DNA from: Chloroflexota bacterium
GTDB taxonomy: Bacteria; Chloroflexota; Anaerolineae; Anaerolineales; UBA4823
DNA: 32,871 bases
Assembly: GCA_012516075.1 (NCBI GenBank)
Contig: JAAYXE010000154.1
Coordinates: 1-32,871, forward strand
Direction of reading: 5' to 3'
Shown here: positions 24,158 to 32,522 of the stretch, in pieces
Numbering within the stretch: position 1 is the first letter of the stretch
How the letters are laid out: every line of letters begins with the position of its first letter
Position numbers and translations under genes: made by a program
The notes under the pieces: model-generated
Databases searched by the model: none
Told to the model about the DNA's origin: nothing
What the model saw: only the letters and a program-made list of their open reading frames with translations

Positions 24158-24923
24158 CGTCAATCCAGCCCTTCAGATGCGGATTCTGCCTGCCCCATTT
24201 TTGCATCATCGCGCGTGTGTATTCCGTGGCGCCGCGCATGTTGAAGCTGGCGAATACCGGCGGGGCCTCACCGGCTGCATTCATCCGCCGGACGACTTCA
24301 ATAACCAGGCTGTTCCAGATGAATGCCCCGGTGATCGTCGAGGTAGGACCCACTCGCCATTCGCTGTTCTCCAGTTCTACCACTGCATCACCGGGTTCTC
24401 CCATGTTATCGATGACATAGTCGGCCACTTCGTCCAGCCGCTTGCCCAGCGCAGAAAGCGGCGCGACCCGTGCATATGCCCGGGAGCACACTCCCACCAC
24501 GACCAGCCCCCGCTCTTTCGCCTGCATGGCCATTTCTACGGGCATGTGATTCACGCCGCTGTTCGAATACACGAACAGCAGTTCTCCAGCGCGCACATGG
24601 TACTGGTCCAGCAGGAGGGGGGCAATGCCCGGAGTACGCTCCAGGCGGCTGCTCAGGTCCGGGTTCGCATGCAGCATCAGGTCGTTCATGAAGATCGGCA
24701 CGGCTGCAGCCAGGCCGCCAGCACGAAAAAAGGCTTCCTCCGCCATCATGTGCGAATGTCCGGTCCCGAAGACAAAAATACGCCCGCCGCTGCGGACGGT
24801 TTTCAACATCTCTTCGATCACCCGATCAAAAACCCCGGCCTGGGTTTCGATGATCCGCTTCTGTATGTCCTGAACGGCCTGCAGGTACTGATAAACGCCG
24901 GGTAGTACAGTGGATGGTTCCAT
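24147..24923 (-). CDS. SIS-domain sugar-phosphate-binding protein (UPF0309-like)
   Basis: This 258-residue cytoplasmic protein has a sugar isomerase (SIS) fold. The diagnostic segments are RIFVFGTGHSHMMAEEAFFR (about residues 48-67), ELLFVYSNSGVNHMPVEMAM (about 115-134) with the SIS Ser-rich phosphosugar loop, and GLVVVGVCSRAYAR. It resembles the UPF0309 group, which is often found in amino-sugar operons. It may be a phosphosugar isomerase, lyase or deaminase partner of NagA; NagB proper is not present in the window. The stop overlaps the downstream ROK kinase start, showing tight operon packing. The exact reaction is not readable from sequence. Confidence 0.82.
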   Translation of the reverse strand: MEPSTVLPGVYQYLQAVQDIQKRIIETQAGVFDRVIEEMLKTVRSGGRIFVFGTGHSHMMAEEAFFRAGGLAAAVPIFMNDLMLHANPDLSSRLERTPGIAPLLLDQYHVRAGELLFVYSNSGVNHMPVEMAMQAKERGLVVVGVCSRAYARVAPLSALGKRLDEVADYVIDNMGEPGDAVVELENSEWRVGPTSTITGAFIWNSLVIEVVRRMNAAGEAPPVFASFNMRGATEYTRAMMQKWGRQNPHLKGWIDDDH

Positions 24924-24935
24924 AGTGTTTTGCCT

Positions 24936-26201
24936 TTACGTTTCTAAGTTCTTGACTCGAAGACCGATCGCTTCCTGCAGGGTGAGCATGCTGATCCCCC
25001 GCAGAAAGCTGTTTTGCTGCAGCCTGGCCGGGATGATCTCAACATCCAGCCTGTCCCGGCCGTAATCGATCAGCTTCTCACGCAGCGGGTCCAAAAAGAG
25101 TTCGCCCGTTTCCGAGATCTCACCGCCCACAATCACCCGGCGAATGTCAAACAACCGGGTGAGGTTGATCAGGCCCAGGGCAAGATACTCCGCAGAGCGG
25201 GCCAGGATATCCTGAGAGAACACGTCGCCTGCCCGGGCAGCCTGTGCCACCATTTCGATCGTCAGCTTCTCCGGGGAGCCGCCGCACAGCTCGTACAGCA
25301 GATCCGAGCGCCCAAATGCGGCCATTTTACGCGCCCCGGACAGGATCGCAGGAGCAGCGGCGACGGCCTCCAGGCAGCCGCGCTTCCCGCAAACGCATAA
25401 TGGTCCGCCAGGATTGACGATCGTGTGCCCCAGTTCTCCGGATTTTCCGGTTTCGCCGCGGTATACCTGCCCTCCGATAATGATGCCGGATCCAATGCCC
25501 GTCGAAACCAGCACATACAGGAAGTAATCCAGGTTCCGGGCGGCGCCGTAATACTTTTCTGCCAGCGCAGCGACCGAAGCATCGTGTTCGATATAGACCG
25601 GCAGGCCAAATTCATCGGTCAAGATCTGCCGCAGGGGGAAGTTTCGCAGGCGAAAATTGGAAGCCTCGTAAATGACTCCGGTGTGCGTGTCGATCTGACC
25701 GGGCTGGCTGATGCCAATTGCCAGGATCGGCCGGTTGAATTGTGCTGCTTCTGCGCGCAGACGGTGGATCAGCTCGAACACCAGATCGCGAATCGCCTGT
25801 GGGCCGAAGCCAGTAAAGGGCTGGTCGATGGAAACCAGCAGATTGTTGGCTGCGTCGAAAAGACCGCCGCGCGCCTGCGGCCCGCTTAAATCCAGGCTGA
25901 TTACAAGGCCGGCGTTGGGATTCGGCACCACCAGCACCGGTTGACGGCCGCCAGATGAGACCCCCTTACCGGTCTCCTGCACCAGCCCCATCTCCATCAA
26001 CTCCTGCAGCAGGCGGGTCACCGACGAGGGCGCCAGTCCGGTCATTGTGGAAAGATCAACCCGGGAAATGGGGCTGTGTTCCCAGACCGCTGTCAGCAGT
26101 GCCTGTAAATTGGTGATCCGCAGTGCCTGAAGGTCCTGCCCGGTCCAGCGGGGATGTTTCGGCCGGCTCAAGGAGCTCCGGCGGGAGGATTTACCTGTCA
26201 T
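24936..26201 (-). CDS. ROK-family transcriptional repressor (NagC/XylR type)
   Basis: This is a DNA-binding regulator of 421 residues with an N-terminal winged helix-turn-helix (about 28-85: RITNLQALLTAVWEHSPISR, LSTMTGLAPSSVTRLLQELM) joined to a ROK sugar-sensing domain. The latter has LVISLDLSGPQARGGLFD, AIGISQPGQIDTHTG, YIEHDASVAALAEKY, STGIGSGIIIGGQV, and the zinc site GELGHTIVNPGGPLCVCGKRGC. A longer frame begins at 26228, but GGAAGGAAG before the ATG at 26201 supports the shorter start. It is the first gene of the minus-strand amino-sugar operon and faces the sugar ABC importer, so it probably controls both and itself. Confidence 0.9.
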   Translation of the reverse strand: MTGKSSRRSSLSRPKHPRWTGQDLQALRITNLQALLTAVWEHSPISRVDLSTMTGLAPSSVTRLLQELMEMGLVQETGKGVSSGGRQPVLVVPNPNAGLVISLDLSGPQARGGLFDAANNLLVSIDQPFTGFGPQAIRDLVFELIHRLRAEAAQFNRPILAIGISQPGQIDTHTGVIYEASNFRLRNFPLRQILTDEFGLPVYIEHDASVAALAEKYYGAARNLDYFLYVLVSTGIGSGIIIGGQVYRGETGKSGELGHTIVNPGGPLCVCGKRGCLEAVAAAPAILSGARKMAAFGRSDLLYELCGGSPEKLTIEMVAQAARAGDVFSQDILARSAEYLALGLINLTRLFDIRRVIVGGEISETGELFLDPLREKLIDYGRDRLDVEIIPARLQQNSFLRGISMLTLQEAIGLRVKNLET

Positions 26202-26333
26202 CTCTACTTCCTTCCAACTTAGAAACAATAAACAGGCGGTTTTTGCCGGTCAGGTCAGCGTGCATTACATCGTGCCCTGAATATTTTCTGGTTATGCACA
26301 TTTTACCGCTTAAAATCACTGGATATGCCCCAT

Positions 26334-26362
26334 TTTATGCCAGCAAACCCTTGATTTGTCAA
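26334..26362 (-). promoter_or_regulatory. Promoter of the ROK repressor / amino-sugar operon
   Basis: On the minus strand a perfect -35 TTGACA (26362-26357) is followed after 17 nt by CATAAA (26339-26334), a 4/6 match to the -10 consensus; a shift to TAAAAT is possible with longer spacing. The leader to the ATG at 26201 is about 125 nt. Confidence 0.5.
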
Positions 26363-26399
26363 GCATTAACCTCTTTTTCTCATCAGAACAGAAATTCCA

Positions 26400-26428
26400 T
26401 TGACAATATATTCTCACCCTGCTAGAAT
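26400..26428 (+). promoter_or_regulatory. Sigma-70 promoter of the sugar ABC importer operon
   Basis: TTGACA (26400-26405), exactly 17 nt, then TAGAAT (26423-26428): the best promoter in the window. The expected start near 26435 gives a leader of about 180 nt. The short inverted repeat GTGCC-T-GGCAC at 26522-26532 in that leader is a possible operator. The divergent ROK promoter lies 37 bp away, allowing one repressor to act on both. Confidence 0.7.
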
Positions 26429-26616
26429 CCGCATCACCTATACTTCCAGATTGGAAAAAAGTAATGTGATCCCATTTTCAGCCGCCTGGTTCGCAGGTCG
26501 GCTCCTCATGCACGGAAGGAGGTGCCTGGCACAATTCTTTCTGCAAGCAGGCCTTGTTGATTTTGCCTTTTTACAACCAGAACAACAAGAATCGATTGTC
26601 TTCGGAGGACAAGAGA

Positions 26617-27936
26617 ATGTTCAAGAAAGTAAGCTGGACCACCCTGATTTTCCTGATTGTTGCCAGCATGATCCTCTCGGCCTGTGCTCAGAACACCCCA
26701 ACTGCGGCCCCTGAGACGACCGAAGAACCCGCCGCTGCTGAGGATGTGGTCACCCTCACCCTGGGGAGCTGGCGCACGGATGACGTCAAGCAAATGCAGG
26801 TCATCCTGGACGAGTTCCACAAAGATTACCCCAATATCATCATCAAATTCGACCCCACCAATCCCCCCGATTATGACGCTGCAGTGCGCACCCAGATGGA
26901 AGCCGGTACCGGCGCCGATCTGTACTACCTGCGCGCCAAGGGTTCCGGGGCCTCTCATAAGCTGTACAACGAAGGCCACTTCCTGGCAATCGATGGCCTG
27001 CCCGGGCTGGAAAACATCACGGATGCGGCCATCGATAACTGGACGGCCGATGACGGCAAAGTCTTCGGCGTAGGCTATATTGCGACATCCGCCGGCATTT
27101 ATTACAATCAGGATATCTTCAATGAGCTCGGTCTGTCCATTCCCCAGACCTGGGAAGAATTGATCGCCCAGGCTCAGACCATTCAGGATGCCGGCTACAT
27201 CCCCTTCTCCAACGCCACCGGTGAATCGTGGACGGTTCCCACCCTGCTGCTGCAGAACTGGATCCCATCCGTGATCGGCGGTGTCGAAGGTCGCCAGGCT
27301 TACCTGGACGGTGAGCGCTGCCTCAATGGTCCTGAGTTCGTCCAGGCTTTCCAGATGCTGGCCGATATCGCCCCCTATCTGCCCGAAGGACAGGAAGCGC
27401 TGACGTACTACGACAGCCAGCAGCTTTTCCTGCAGGGTCAGGCAGCCATGTGGTTCGGCGGCTCCTGGGATATCCCGGTCTTCGAAGCCACAGAAACAGA
27501 TTTCGAGTGGAGCATCATGCCCGTTCCGCCTCCCGCAGGCAAAGACCTTTACTTTGAGCTGGAGCTGGACGCCGGTGTAGGCATTAACGCCGCCACCAAA
27601 CATCCTGAAGAAGCCAGGACTTTTCTGAGCTGGCTGACCACGAAGAAATCGGCCCAGCTACTGGCCGAAAATCTGCCCGGTTTCTTCCCCATGACCAAGG
27701 ATGAAATCGAGCTGGATAATGTATACGCCAACAAGTTCCTTGAGCTGATTGCCTCGGCGAAAGGCAGCGACATTCGCTTCTACATGAACGAAGGCACTCC
27801 CGACAGCACTACCCTGATGACCGACCTGGGTATCGCCGTGATCAAAGGCGAGATTACTGCCGAAGAGGCTGCCAATCAGATGTACGAAGGGATTTCTTCC
27901 TGGCACGAAGGCCAGAAGAACTGCAAAAGCAATTAG
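26617..27936 (+). CDS. ABC transporter sugar-binding lipoprotein (extracellular solute-binding family 1)
   Basis: This lipid-anchored substrate receptor of a carbohydrate importer is 439 residues long. The signal KKVSWTTLIFLIVASMILSAC ends in a lipobox (Cys23), followed by a Thr/Pro/Glu/Ala-rich linker. The mature domain has family-1 features: VTLTLGSWRTDDVKQMQVIL, NIIIKFDPTNPPDYDAAVRT, GTGADLYYLRAKG, GIYYNQDIFNELGLSIPQTW, LFLQGQAAMWFGGSWDIPVF and HPEEARTFLSWLTT. The frame extends upstream to 26554, but the ATG at 26617 with CGGAGGA a few bases before it gives the lipoprotein signal. It is the first gene of the importer operon and divergent from the ROK repressor; an amino sugar or its oligosaccharide is the likely ligand, by context only. 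Confidence 0.92.
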   Translation: MFKKVSWTTLIFLIVASMILSACAQNTPTAAPETTEEPAAAEDVVTLTLGSWRTDDVKQMQVILDEFHKDYPNIIIKFDPTNPPDYDAAVRTQMEAGTGADLYYLRAKGSGASHKLYNEGHFLAIDGLPGLENITDAAIDNWTADDGKVFGVGYIATSAGIYYNQDIFNELGLSIPQTWEELIAQAQTIQDAGYIPFSNATGESWTVPTLLLQNWIPSVIGGVEGRQAYLDGERCLNGPEFVQAFQMLADIAPYLPEGQEALTYYDSQQLFLQGQAAMWFGGSWDIPVFEATETDFEWSIMPVPPPAGKDLYFELELDAGVGINAATKHPEEARTFLSWLTTKKSAQLLAENLPGFFPMTKDEIELDNVYANKFLELIASAKGSDIRFYMNEGTPDSTTLMTDLGIAVIKGEITAEEAANQMYEGISSWHEGQKNCKSN

Positions 27937-27942
27937 GATCAG

Positions 27943-27967
27943 GAGGGGTGCGGTGCACGCGCCCCTC
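27943..27967 (+). terminator. Hairpin just after the binding-protein gene
   Basis: The arms GAGGGGTGCG (27943-27952) and CGCGCCCCTC (27958-27967) form a 10-bp stem (one G-U pair) with a 5-nt loop, beginning 6 nt after the stop codon. Only TT follows, so it is more likely a 3'-end stabiliser than a full terminator. Confidence 0.5.
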
Positions 27968-28052
27968 TTGAGTCAGGTACACCCTGCCCGCTTGCAGAGA
28001 CTCAGGTGTATTTCGGATCGCCATCTTAACCTGCCTGGCCTGCATACAAACC

Positions 28053-28105
28053 CTGTCAGGCAGTGCGGCGTAATTTCCAGCCGTACTGCCTGACAGCCAG
28101 TTTTT
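28053..28105 (+). terminator. Intergenic terminator-like hairpin between binding protein and permeases
   Basis: The arms 28053-28069 and 28080-28096 pair over 17 positions (one G-U) around a 10-nt loop, followed by CCAG and then TTTTT at 28101-28105. With the previous hairpin this probably reduces read-through, so the binding protein is made in excess over the permeases, a common arrangement in sugar ABC operons. No promoter was clear between the hairpin and the permease start at 28133. Confidence 0.65.
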
Positions 28106-28132
28106 CGACCAGGTAGAATTTTTGGAGCTGTG

Positions 28133-29110
28133 ATGGAGACTCATTTGAAATTTGACCGGCAGGATAAAATTAGCCGACCGGTCGAGAGGAGCAGCAGCCG
28201 GGAAATGAAAAACCGCCTTACCTGGCTGGTCTTTCTCCTGCCGGCACTCGTCATCTATATCCTTTTCATGGCTGTGCCCCTGTTCGGCTCCATTCGCATC
28301 AGTTTATATACCGGTGAGGGGATTGTCCCGAAAACGTTCGTCGGCCTGCAGAATTTCAGGACCCTGTTCTTTGACCCGATCTGGTCTGCACGGCTGTTCA
28401 ATGCCCTTAAGAATACGGTTATCTTCTTCATCATTCATATGGGGGTGCAGAACACGCTGGGCCTGCTGTTTGCAGTGCTGCTGACGAAAAAGATCCGCGG
28501 TTTTAATTTCTACCGCACCATCATCTTCCTGCCGGCCACCCTCTCTGTTCTGGTGATCGGCTTTTTGTGGAAGTTGATCCTGAACCCCCAGTGGGGAGCT
28601 GTGCCTCACCTGCTCAAAGCCATTGGCCTTAAATCCCTGGTCCATCCCTGGCTGGGCGACCCGAAGTTTGCGCTGATCACGATCGCCCTGATTTCGTGCT
28701 GGCAGTGGGTCGGGCTGCCGACCATGATGTACCTGGCCGCTCTCTTCAACATCCCCGATGAATTAATCGAGGCAGCTCAGGTGGATGGCGCCAGCACCTG
28801 GAAGGCCTTCTGGCACATCAAACTACCCCTGATCATGCCCATGATCGGCATCGTCACCATTCTGACCTTTATCGGTAACTTCAGCGCCTTTGACATTATC
28901 TATGCAATGGCGACAGCCCGGGGTGACCCGGCCGGCTCTACGGACCTCATGGGCTCATTTTTCTACCGTACAGGTATTGGCGGTGAGGTCCTCACCGGCC
29001 ACATGGACGCCGGGTTAGGCGCAGCCATCGCGGTGATTATCTTCCTGGTTCTGCTGGTCGGCGTCGGCGCCTGGCTGTTGATCAATCGCAAGCAGCAGCT
29101 TGAACTCTGA
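28133..29110 (+). CDS. Sugar ABC transporter permease (MalF/UgpA type)
   Basis: This 325-residue integral membrane subunit is one of two channel-forming permeases. After a basic cytoplasmic start come about six membrane segments (LTWLVFLLPALVIYILFMAV, VIFFIIHMGVQNTLGLLFAV, IIFLPATLSVLVIGFLWKLI, LITIALISCWQWVGLPTMMY, MIGIVTILTFIGNFSAF, AIAVIIFLVLLVGVGAWLLI). The EAA loop that docks the ATPase is IEAAQVDGASTWKAFWHIKL. GGAG at 28124-28127 supports the ATG at 28133; a GTG at 28130 is too close. No ATP-binding subunit gene is in the operon, so a shared MsmX/UgpC-type ATPase from elsewhere is expected. Confidence 0.92.
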   Translation: METHLKFDRQDKISRPVERSSSREMKNRLTWLVFLLPALVIYILFMAVPLFGSIRISLYTGEGIVPKTFVGLQNFRTLFFDPIWSARLFNALKNTVIFFIIHMGVQNTLGLLFAVLLTKKIRGFNFYRTIIFLPATLSVLVIGFLWKLILNPQWGAVPHLLKAIGLKSLVHPWLGDPKFALITIALISCWQWVGLPTMMYLAALFNIPDELIEAAQVDGASTWKAFWHIKLPLIMPMIGIVTILTFIGNFSAFDIIYAMATARGDPAGSTDLMGSFFYRTGIGGEVLTGHMDAGLGAAIAVIIFLVLLVGVGAWLLINRKQQLEL

Positions 29111-29120
29111 GGACGGTGTG

Positions 29121-29951
29121 ATGAAGCGCAAATTCAAATGGTCAAACCTGGGCACCCACCTGATCTTGATGACCTGGGTGGTGGTAGTCCTCTTTCCGCT
29201 GTACACCATGCTGGTGAACTCCTTCAAAAATCAGAAGGAGATCTTCCGCAGTCCCTACTCGTTACCCTCTGAGATCACCCTGGAAGGGTTTCAGAACGCG
29301 CTCAGCGCCGGCCGCTTCGATCTCTTCTTTCGCAACAGCGTCTTCGTCACCGTAACGTCCCTTGCCCTGATCATGCTGTTTGGCTCCATGGCCGCCTATG
29401 CGCTTGCACGCTGGAAAAGCCGTTTTTCCAGCGTGGTGTATTTCGCCTTTATCCTGGGGCTTTTAATCCCCATTCGCCTGGGTACCATCAGTATTATTCA
29501 GATCATTATTCAACTCGGCCTCAACAACTCGCTTTTCGGACTGATCCCCATTTACGTCGCCATGGGGATCCCCATCGCCATCCTGGTGATCACCACCTTT
29601 ATACGCGGCCTGCCGAAAGACCTCCTGGACGCGGCCAGCATTGACGGCGCATCCGAATGGCAGATTTATCGTACGATCATTCTGCCCCTTATCCGCCCTG
29701 CCCTGGCGACCGTTGCCATTTATAACCTGATCCCGATCTGGAACGATTTCTGGTTCCCGCTGATCCTGGTTCGGGATGAGGCCAGCCGGACCGTCCCCCT
29801 CGGCGTGACCCTGCTGTTCGGCCAGTACCAGACCAACTGGACCAATATCCTCAGCGCCCTCTCCCTGGCCACGCTCCCCATTATCATTCTCTACCTGCTG
29901 ATGGCCAGTCAGTTTATCAAAGGCCTGACCGCAGGAGCGGTAAAGGGTTAA
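29121..29951 (+). CDS. Sugar ABC transporter permease (MalG/UgpE type)
   Basis: This is the second permease subunit, 276 residues with about six membrane segments. It starts MKRKFKWSNLGTHLILM and has the family-typical LFPLYTMLVNSFKNQKEIF, YALARWKSRFSSVVYFAFIL, IPIAILVITTFIRGLPKDLL and the ATPase-docking EAA loop LLDAASIDGASEWQIYRTI. The ATG at 29121 follows a GAGG eight bases upstream; a TTG at 29100 would overlap the first permease but has poor support. It lies 10 nt after permease 1 and 8 nt before the first URO-D gene, so all are in one operon. Confidence 0.92.
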   Translation: MKRKFKWSNLGTHLILMTWVVVVLFPLYTMLVNSFKNQKEIFRSPYSLPSEITLEGFQNALSAGRFDLFFRNSVFVTVTSLALIMLFGSMAAYALARWKSRFSSVVYFAFILGLLIPIRLGTISIIQIIIQLGLNNSLFGLIPIYVAMGIPIAILVITTFIRGLPKDLLDAASIDGASEWQIYRTIILPLIRPALATVAIYNLIPIWNDFWFPLILVRDEASRTVPLGVTLLFGQYQTNWTNILSALSLATLPIIILYLLMASQFIKGLTAGAVKG

Positions 29952-29959
29952 TTCCGGCC

Positions 29960-31141
29960 ATGAACAGCAGAGAACGCGTCGCGCTAACCATGCGCCACAG
30001 GGAGCCGGACCGGGTACCGGTGATGTGCCAGCTTTCCTTCGGTCACTACCTGCTGAACACCAGTATGGCTCCCCACGAGCTGTGGTATACCAGCGAAGCC
30101 ATGGCGGAGGCGATGGTCAGCCTGCAGCGCCGCTACCGCTTCGACGGCATTTTGGTCAACGTTATCGGCCGGCCTGTGGATTACCTGAAAAACGTGACCT
30201 CGATCGAACGGGATGAAAGCGGCGAGATGGTGCACTGGCGCGATGGCAGCCGCACCTTCATGCCCTGGGATGATATGCCCCATTTCTACCCCGCGGATGA
30301 GAACCGTCTGCAGCGCGCCTGTTTCGAGGCCATCGACCCCGATCACCTGGAGAACATCGACGATTACACCGGCTACCTGTGGAACACCTATCACATCCAG
30401 TCGCTGCCCGGTAAGGTCGACCACGGCCCCCTCAGCCAGGTCCCGGATTACTTCCTGGATACACTTACACTGGTGAAGGAAAAAGCAGGCCCCGAGATCT
30501 CCATTCATGCCGAGGTATTCTCCCCGTTCACTCACTACATGGAGTTATTTGGCTACCAGGAAGCACTTATGGGCCTGGTGACAGACCCGGGCAAAGCGCA
30601 TGCCCTGCTCGAAAGGCTGACAGATGCATCTATTGCATTAGCCATGGCAGAAAACGACTGCGGCATTGATGCCCTGCTGATCTCTTCCGCATTTGCCGGT
30701 GCGCCTTTCATCTCGCGCCGGCTGTATGAATCCTTCGTGGTGCCTTATGAGAAGCGCCTTACCAGCGCGGTTCAGGCTGCCGGCGGCATCGTCTACACGC
30801 ATACCTGCGGGCGCATCGGCGACCGTCTGGACCTGATGGAAGCCACCGGCACCAACGGCGTAGACACTCTCGACCCGCCGCCCCTGGGCAACGGCGACCT
30901 GGCTGCCGCCAAACGTGATTTTGGAGACCGTCTGTTCTTCAAAGGCAATATGAACTCAGTCGCCCTGCTGTCCTACACCACGAAAGAAGAGGTCATCGCC
31001 GAGGCTGCCAGCCGCATTGAGATCGGCAAGCCGGGAGCCGGCTACATCCTCAGCACTGCCTGCTCGGTGGCCCCGCGAGTGGAACCCTGGAAGATCGAAC
31101 TGCTCACCCCCCTGGCCGAGGAGATCGGCCGCTACCATTGA
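29960..31141 (+). CDS. Uroporphyrinogen decarboxylase (URO-D) superfamily protein, copy 1
   Basis: This 393-residue protein has the URO-D/cobalamin-independent methyltransferase fold (PF01208). The start MNSRERVALTMRHREPDRVP is typical. It has YTHTCGRIGDRLDLMEATG with His281 and Cys283, and STACSVAPRVEP with Cys368, an H-x-C-x(84)-C arrangement that matches the zinc site of MtaA/MtbA/CmuA-type methyltransferases and not heme-pathway HemE. This suggests methyl transfer or another zinc-dependent step on a small molecule. The gene sits 8 nt after the permease gene, so the function should relate to the imported compound; no corrinoid protein gene is visible. Its 3' third is almost identical to copy 2. 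Confidence 0.85.
   Translation: MNSRERVALTMRHREPDRVPVMCQLSFGHYLLNTSMAPHELWYTSEAMAEAMVSLQRRYRFDGILVNVIGRPVDYLKNVTSIERDESGEMVHWRDGSRTFMPWDDMPHFYPADENRLQRACFEAIDPDHLENIDDYTGYLWNTYHIQSLPGKVDHGPLSQVPDYFLDTLTLVKEKAGPEISIHAEVFSPFTHYMELFGYQEALMGLVTDPGKAHALLERLTDASIALAMAENDCGIDALLISSAFAGAPFISRRLYESFVVPYEKRLTSAVQAAGGIVYTHTCGRIGDRLDLMEATGTNGVDTLDPPPLGNGDLAAAKRDFGDRLFFKGNMNSVALLSYTTKEEVIAEAASRIEIGKPGAGYILSTACSVAPRVEPWKIELLTPLAEEIGRYH
30773..31135 (+). repeat. Conserved tract shared with 31983-32345 (first copy)
   Basis: By direct reading, these 363 bp differ from 31983-32345 at ten positions only, all third-codon and silent, and the encoded residues are identical. Just upstream the two genes diverge sharply at both DNA and protein level. 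This fits gene conversion between tandem paralogs. Confidence 0.9.
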
Positions 31142-31154
31142 TGTGGAGGACCTG

Positions 31155-32351
31155 ATGAACGGTCGTGAACGCATTGCCCGCACCATGCGGCATCAGAACC
31201 CCGATCGCGTACCCGTGATGTGCCAGCTCTCGATCGGGCATTACAACCTGAACGCCGGTTATAAACCGCACGAGATCTGGTACGAGACCGAAGCCTTCGC
31301 TGACGCAACGATTAAGCTCGCCAGGCGCTACCGCTTCGACGGCACCCTGGTCGTCCTGCCGGGGCGGCCTGAGGGGTATCTGGACCGCAACCTGCTGAAA
31401 ATCGAAGAAGACGAGAACGGAGAGACGCTGTACTGGCGTGACGGCAGCCGCACCTTCATGCCCTGGGACGATATGCCCCACCACTATCCGGCCGATCCGT
31501 CAAAGCCCCAGCGTGCCGATTTCGACACCTTCGACCCCGAAAAAGACCTGGACCGAATTGACGAATTCCTGGGGCACACCTGGAATGTGCTCTACCACAT
31601 GCAGGACATCCCCGAAAAAGAAAACCCCGGGCTGTTCACAGACTGCCCGATCCCCGAATACTCATGGCGCGCGTTCGATCTGGTCAAAGCCGCCATCGGA
31701 AATGAGCTGTCGGTGCACGGTTCGGTTTACTCCCCGCTGACGCATTTCTTCGAGCTGTTTGGCTATGAAAACGCCCTGGTTGGTCTGCTGACCGATCCCG
31801 GCAAGGCGCATGCCACCCTCGACCGCCTGACCGAACATGTCATTGCCTTTTCCCTGGCGCTGCTGAAGCGCGGCGCGGACGCCATCGATCTCTCATCGGC
31901 CTTCGTCGCCGCGCCATTTCTCTCTCGCAGGCAGTACCAGACCTTCGTGGTGCCCTACGAGAAGCGCGTCACCAGCGCCATCCAGGCTGCCGGCGGCATC
32001 GTCTACACGCATACCTGTGGGCGCATCGGTGACCGCCTGGACCTGATGGAAGCCACCGGCACCAACGGCGTAGACACTCTCGACCCGCCGCCCCTGGGCA
32101 ACGGCGACCTGGCTGCTGCCAAACGCGATTTTGGAGACCGTCTGTTCTTCAAAGGCAATATGAACTCAGTCGCCCTGCTGTCCTACACCACGAAAGAAGA
32201 GGTCATCGCCGAAGCTGCCAGCCGCATTGAGATCGGCAAGCCGGGAGCCGGCTACATCCTCAGCACTGCCTGCTCGGTGGCCCCGCGGGTGGAACCCTGG
32301 AAGATCGAACTGCTCACCCCCCTGGCTGAGGAAATTGGCCGCTACGAATAA
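31155..32351 (+). CDS. Uroporphyrinogen decarboxylase (URO-D) superfamily protein, copy 2
   Basis: This tandem paralog of copy 1 is 398 residues long and starts MNGRERIARTMRHQNPDRVP. The zinc-type motif is kept: His286 and Cys288 in YTHTCGRIGD, Cys373 in STACSVAPRVEP. The N-terminal two thirds match copy 1 only roughly half by eye, mostly in the barrel core (RRYRFDGTLV, DGSRTFMPWDDMPHHYPAD, GYENALVGLLTDPGKAHATL). The frame runs upstream to 31017, inside copy 1, but GTGGAGGA before the ATG at 31155 settles the start, 13 nt after copy 1 ends. The paired copies may form a heterodimer or act on two related substrates; URO-D proteins commonly dimerise. Confidence 0.85.
   Translation: MNGRERIARTMRHQNPDRVPVMCQLSIGHYNLNAGYKPHEIWYETEAFADATIKLARRYRFDGTLVVLPGRPEGYLDRNLLKIEEDENGETLYWRDGSRTFMPWDDMPHHYPADPSKPQRADFDTFDPEKDLDRIDEFLGHTWNVLYHMQDIPEKENPGLFTDCPIPEYSWRAFDLVKAAIGNELSVHGSVYSPLTHFFELFGYENALVGLLTDPGKAHATLDRLTEHVIAFSLALLKRGADAIDLSSAFVAAPFLSRRQYQTFVVPYEKRVTSAIQAAGGIVYTHTCGRIGDRLDLMEATGTNGVDTLDPPPLGNGDLAAAKRDFGDRLFFKGNMNSVALLSYTTKEEVIAEAASRIEIGKPGAGYILSTACSVAPRVEPWKIELLTPLAEEIGRYE
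31983..32345 (+). repeat. Conserved tract shared with 30773-31135 (second copy)
   Basis: Second member of the near-identical pair, offset 1210 bp from the first. The tract ends one base into the penultimate-codon region of both genes, so conversion stopped at the gene end; sequence downstream shows no similarity. Confidence 0.9.
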
Positions 32352-32360
32352 AAAGATAGG

Positions 32361-32394
32361 TTTGCTCGCCCTTTTCTAGAAGAGGGCGAGCAAA
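32361..32394 (+). terminator. Hairpin after the URO-D pair
   Basis: The arms TTTGCTCGCCCT (32361-32372) and AGGGCGAGCAAA (32383-32394) are exact inverted repeats with a 10-nt loop that is itself partly palindromic (TTCTAGAA). No T-run follows directly on the plus strand. It lies 9 nt after the copy 2 stop and likely closes the importer operon or stabilises its 3' end. Confidence 0.6.
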
Positions 32395-32522
32395 ACCGGC
32401 TTTGAATCTTCAGGGCTGTATTAGAAGAGTAGAATGACATTTCTATCAATACTCTCTGACCGTGGGAGATGAGCAGCGGACGCATCGAGTTCATTGCGCA
32501 CGGATCGAAAGGAGCGCAAACT

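Noticed and set aside
26506..27603. A 365-codon minus-strand frame antisense to the sugar-binding lipoprotein
   Set aside because: It is a shadow of a clear lipoprotein gene that has its own promoter and ribosome binding site.
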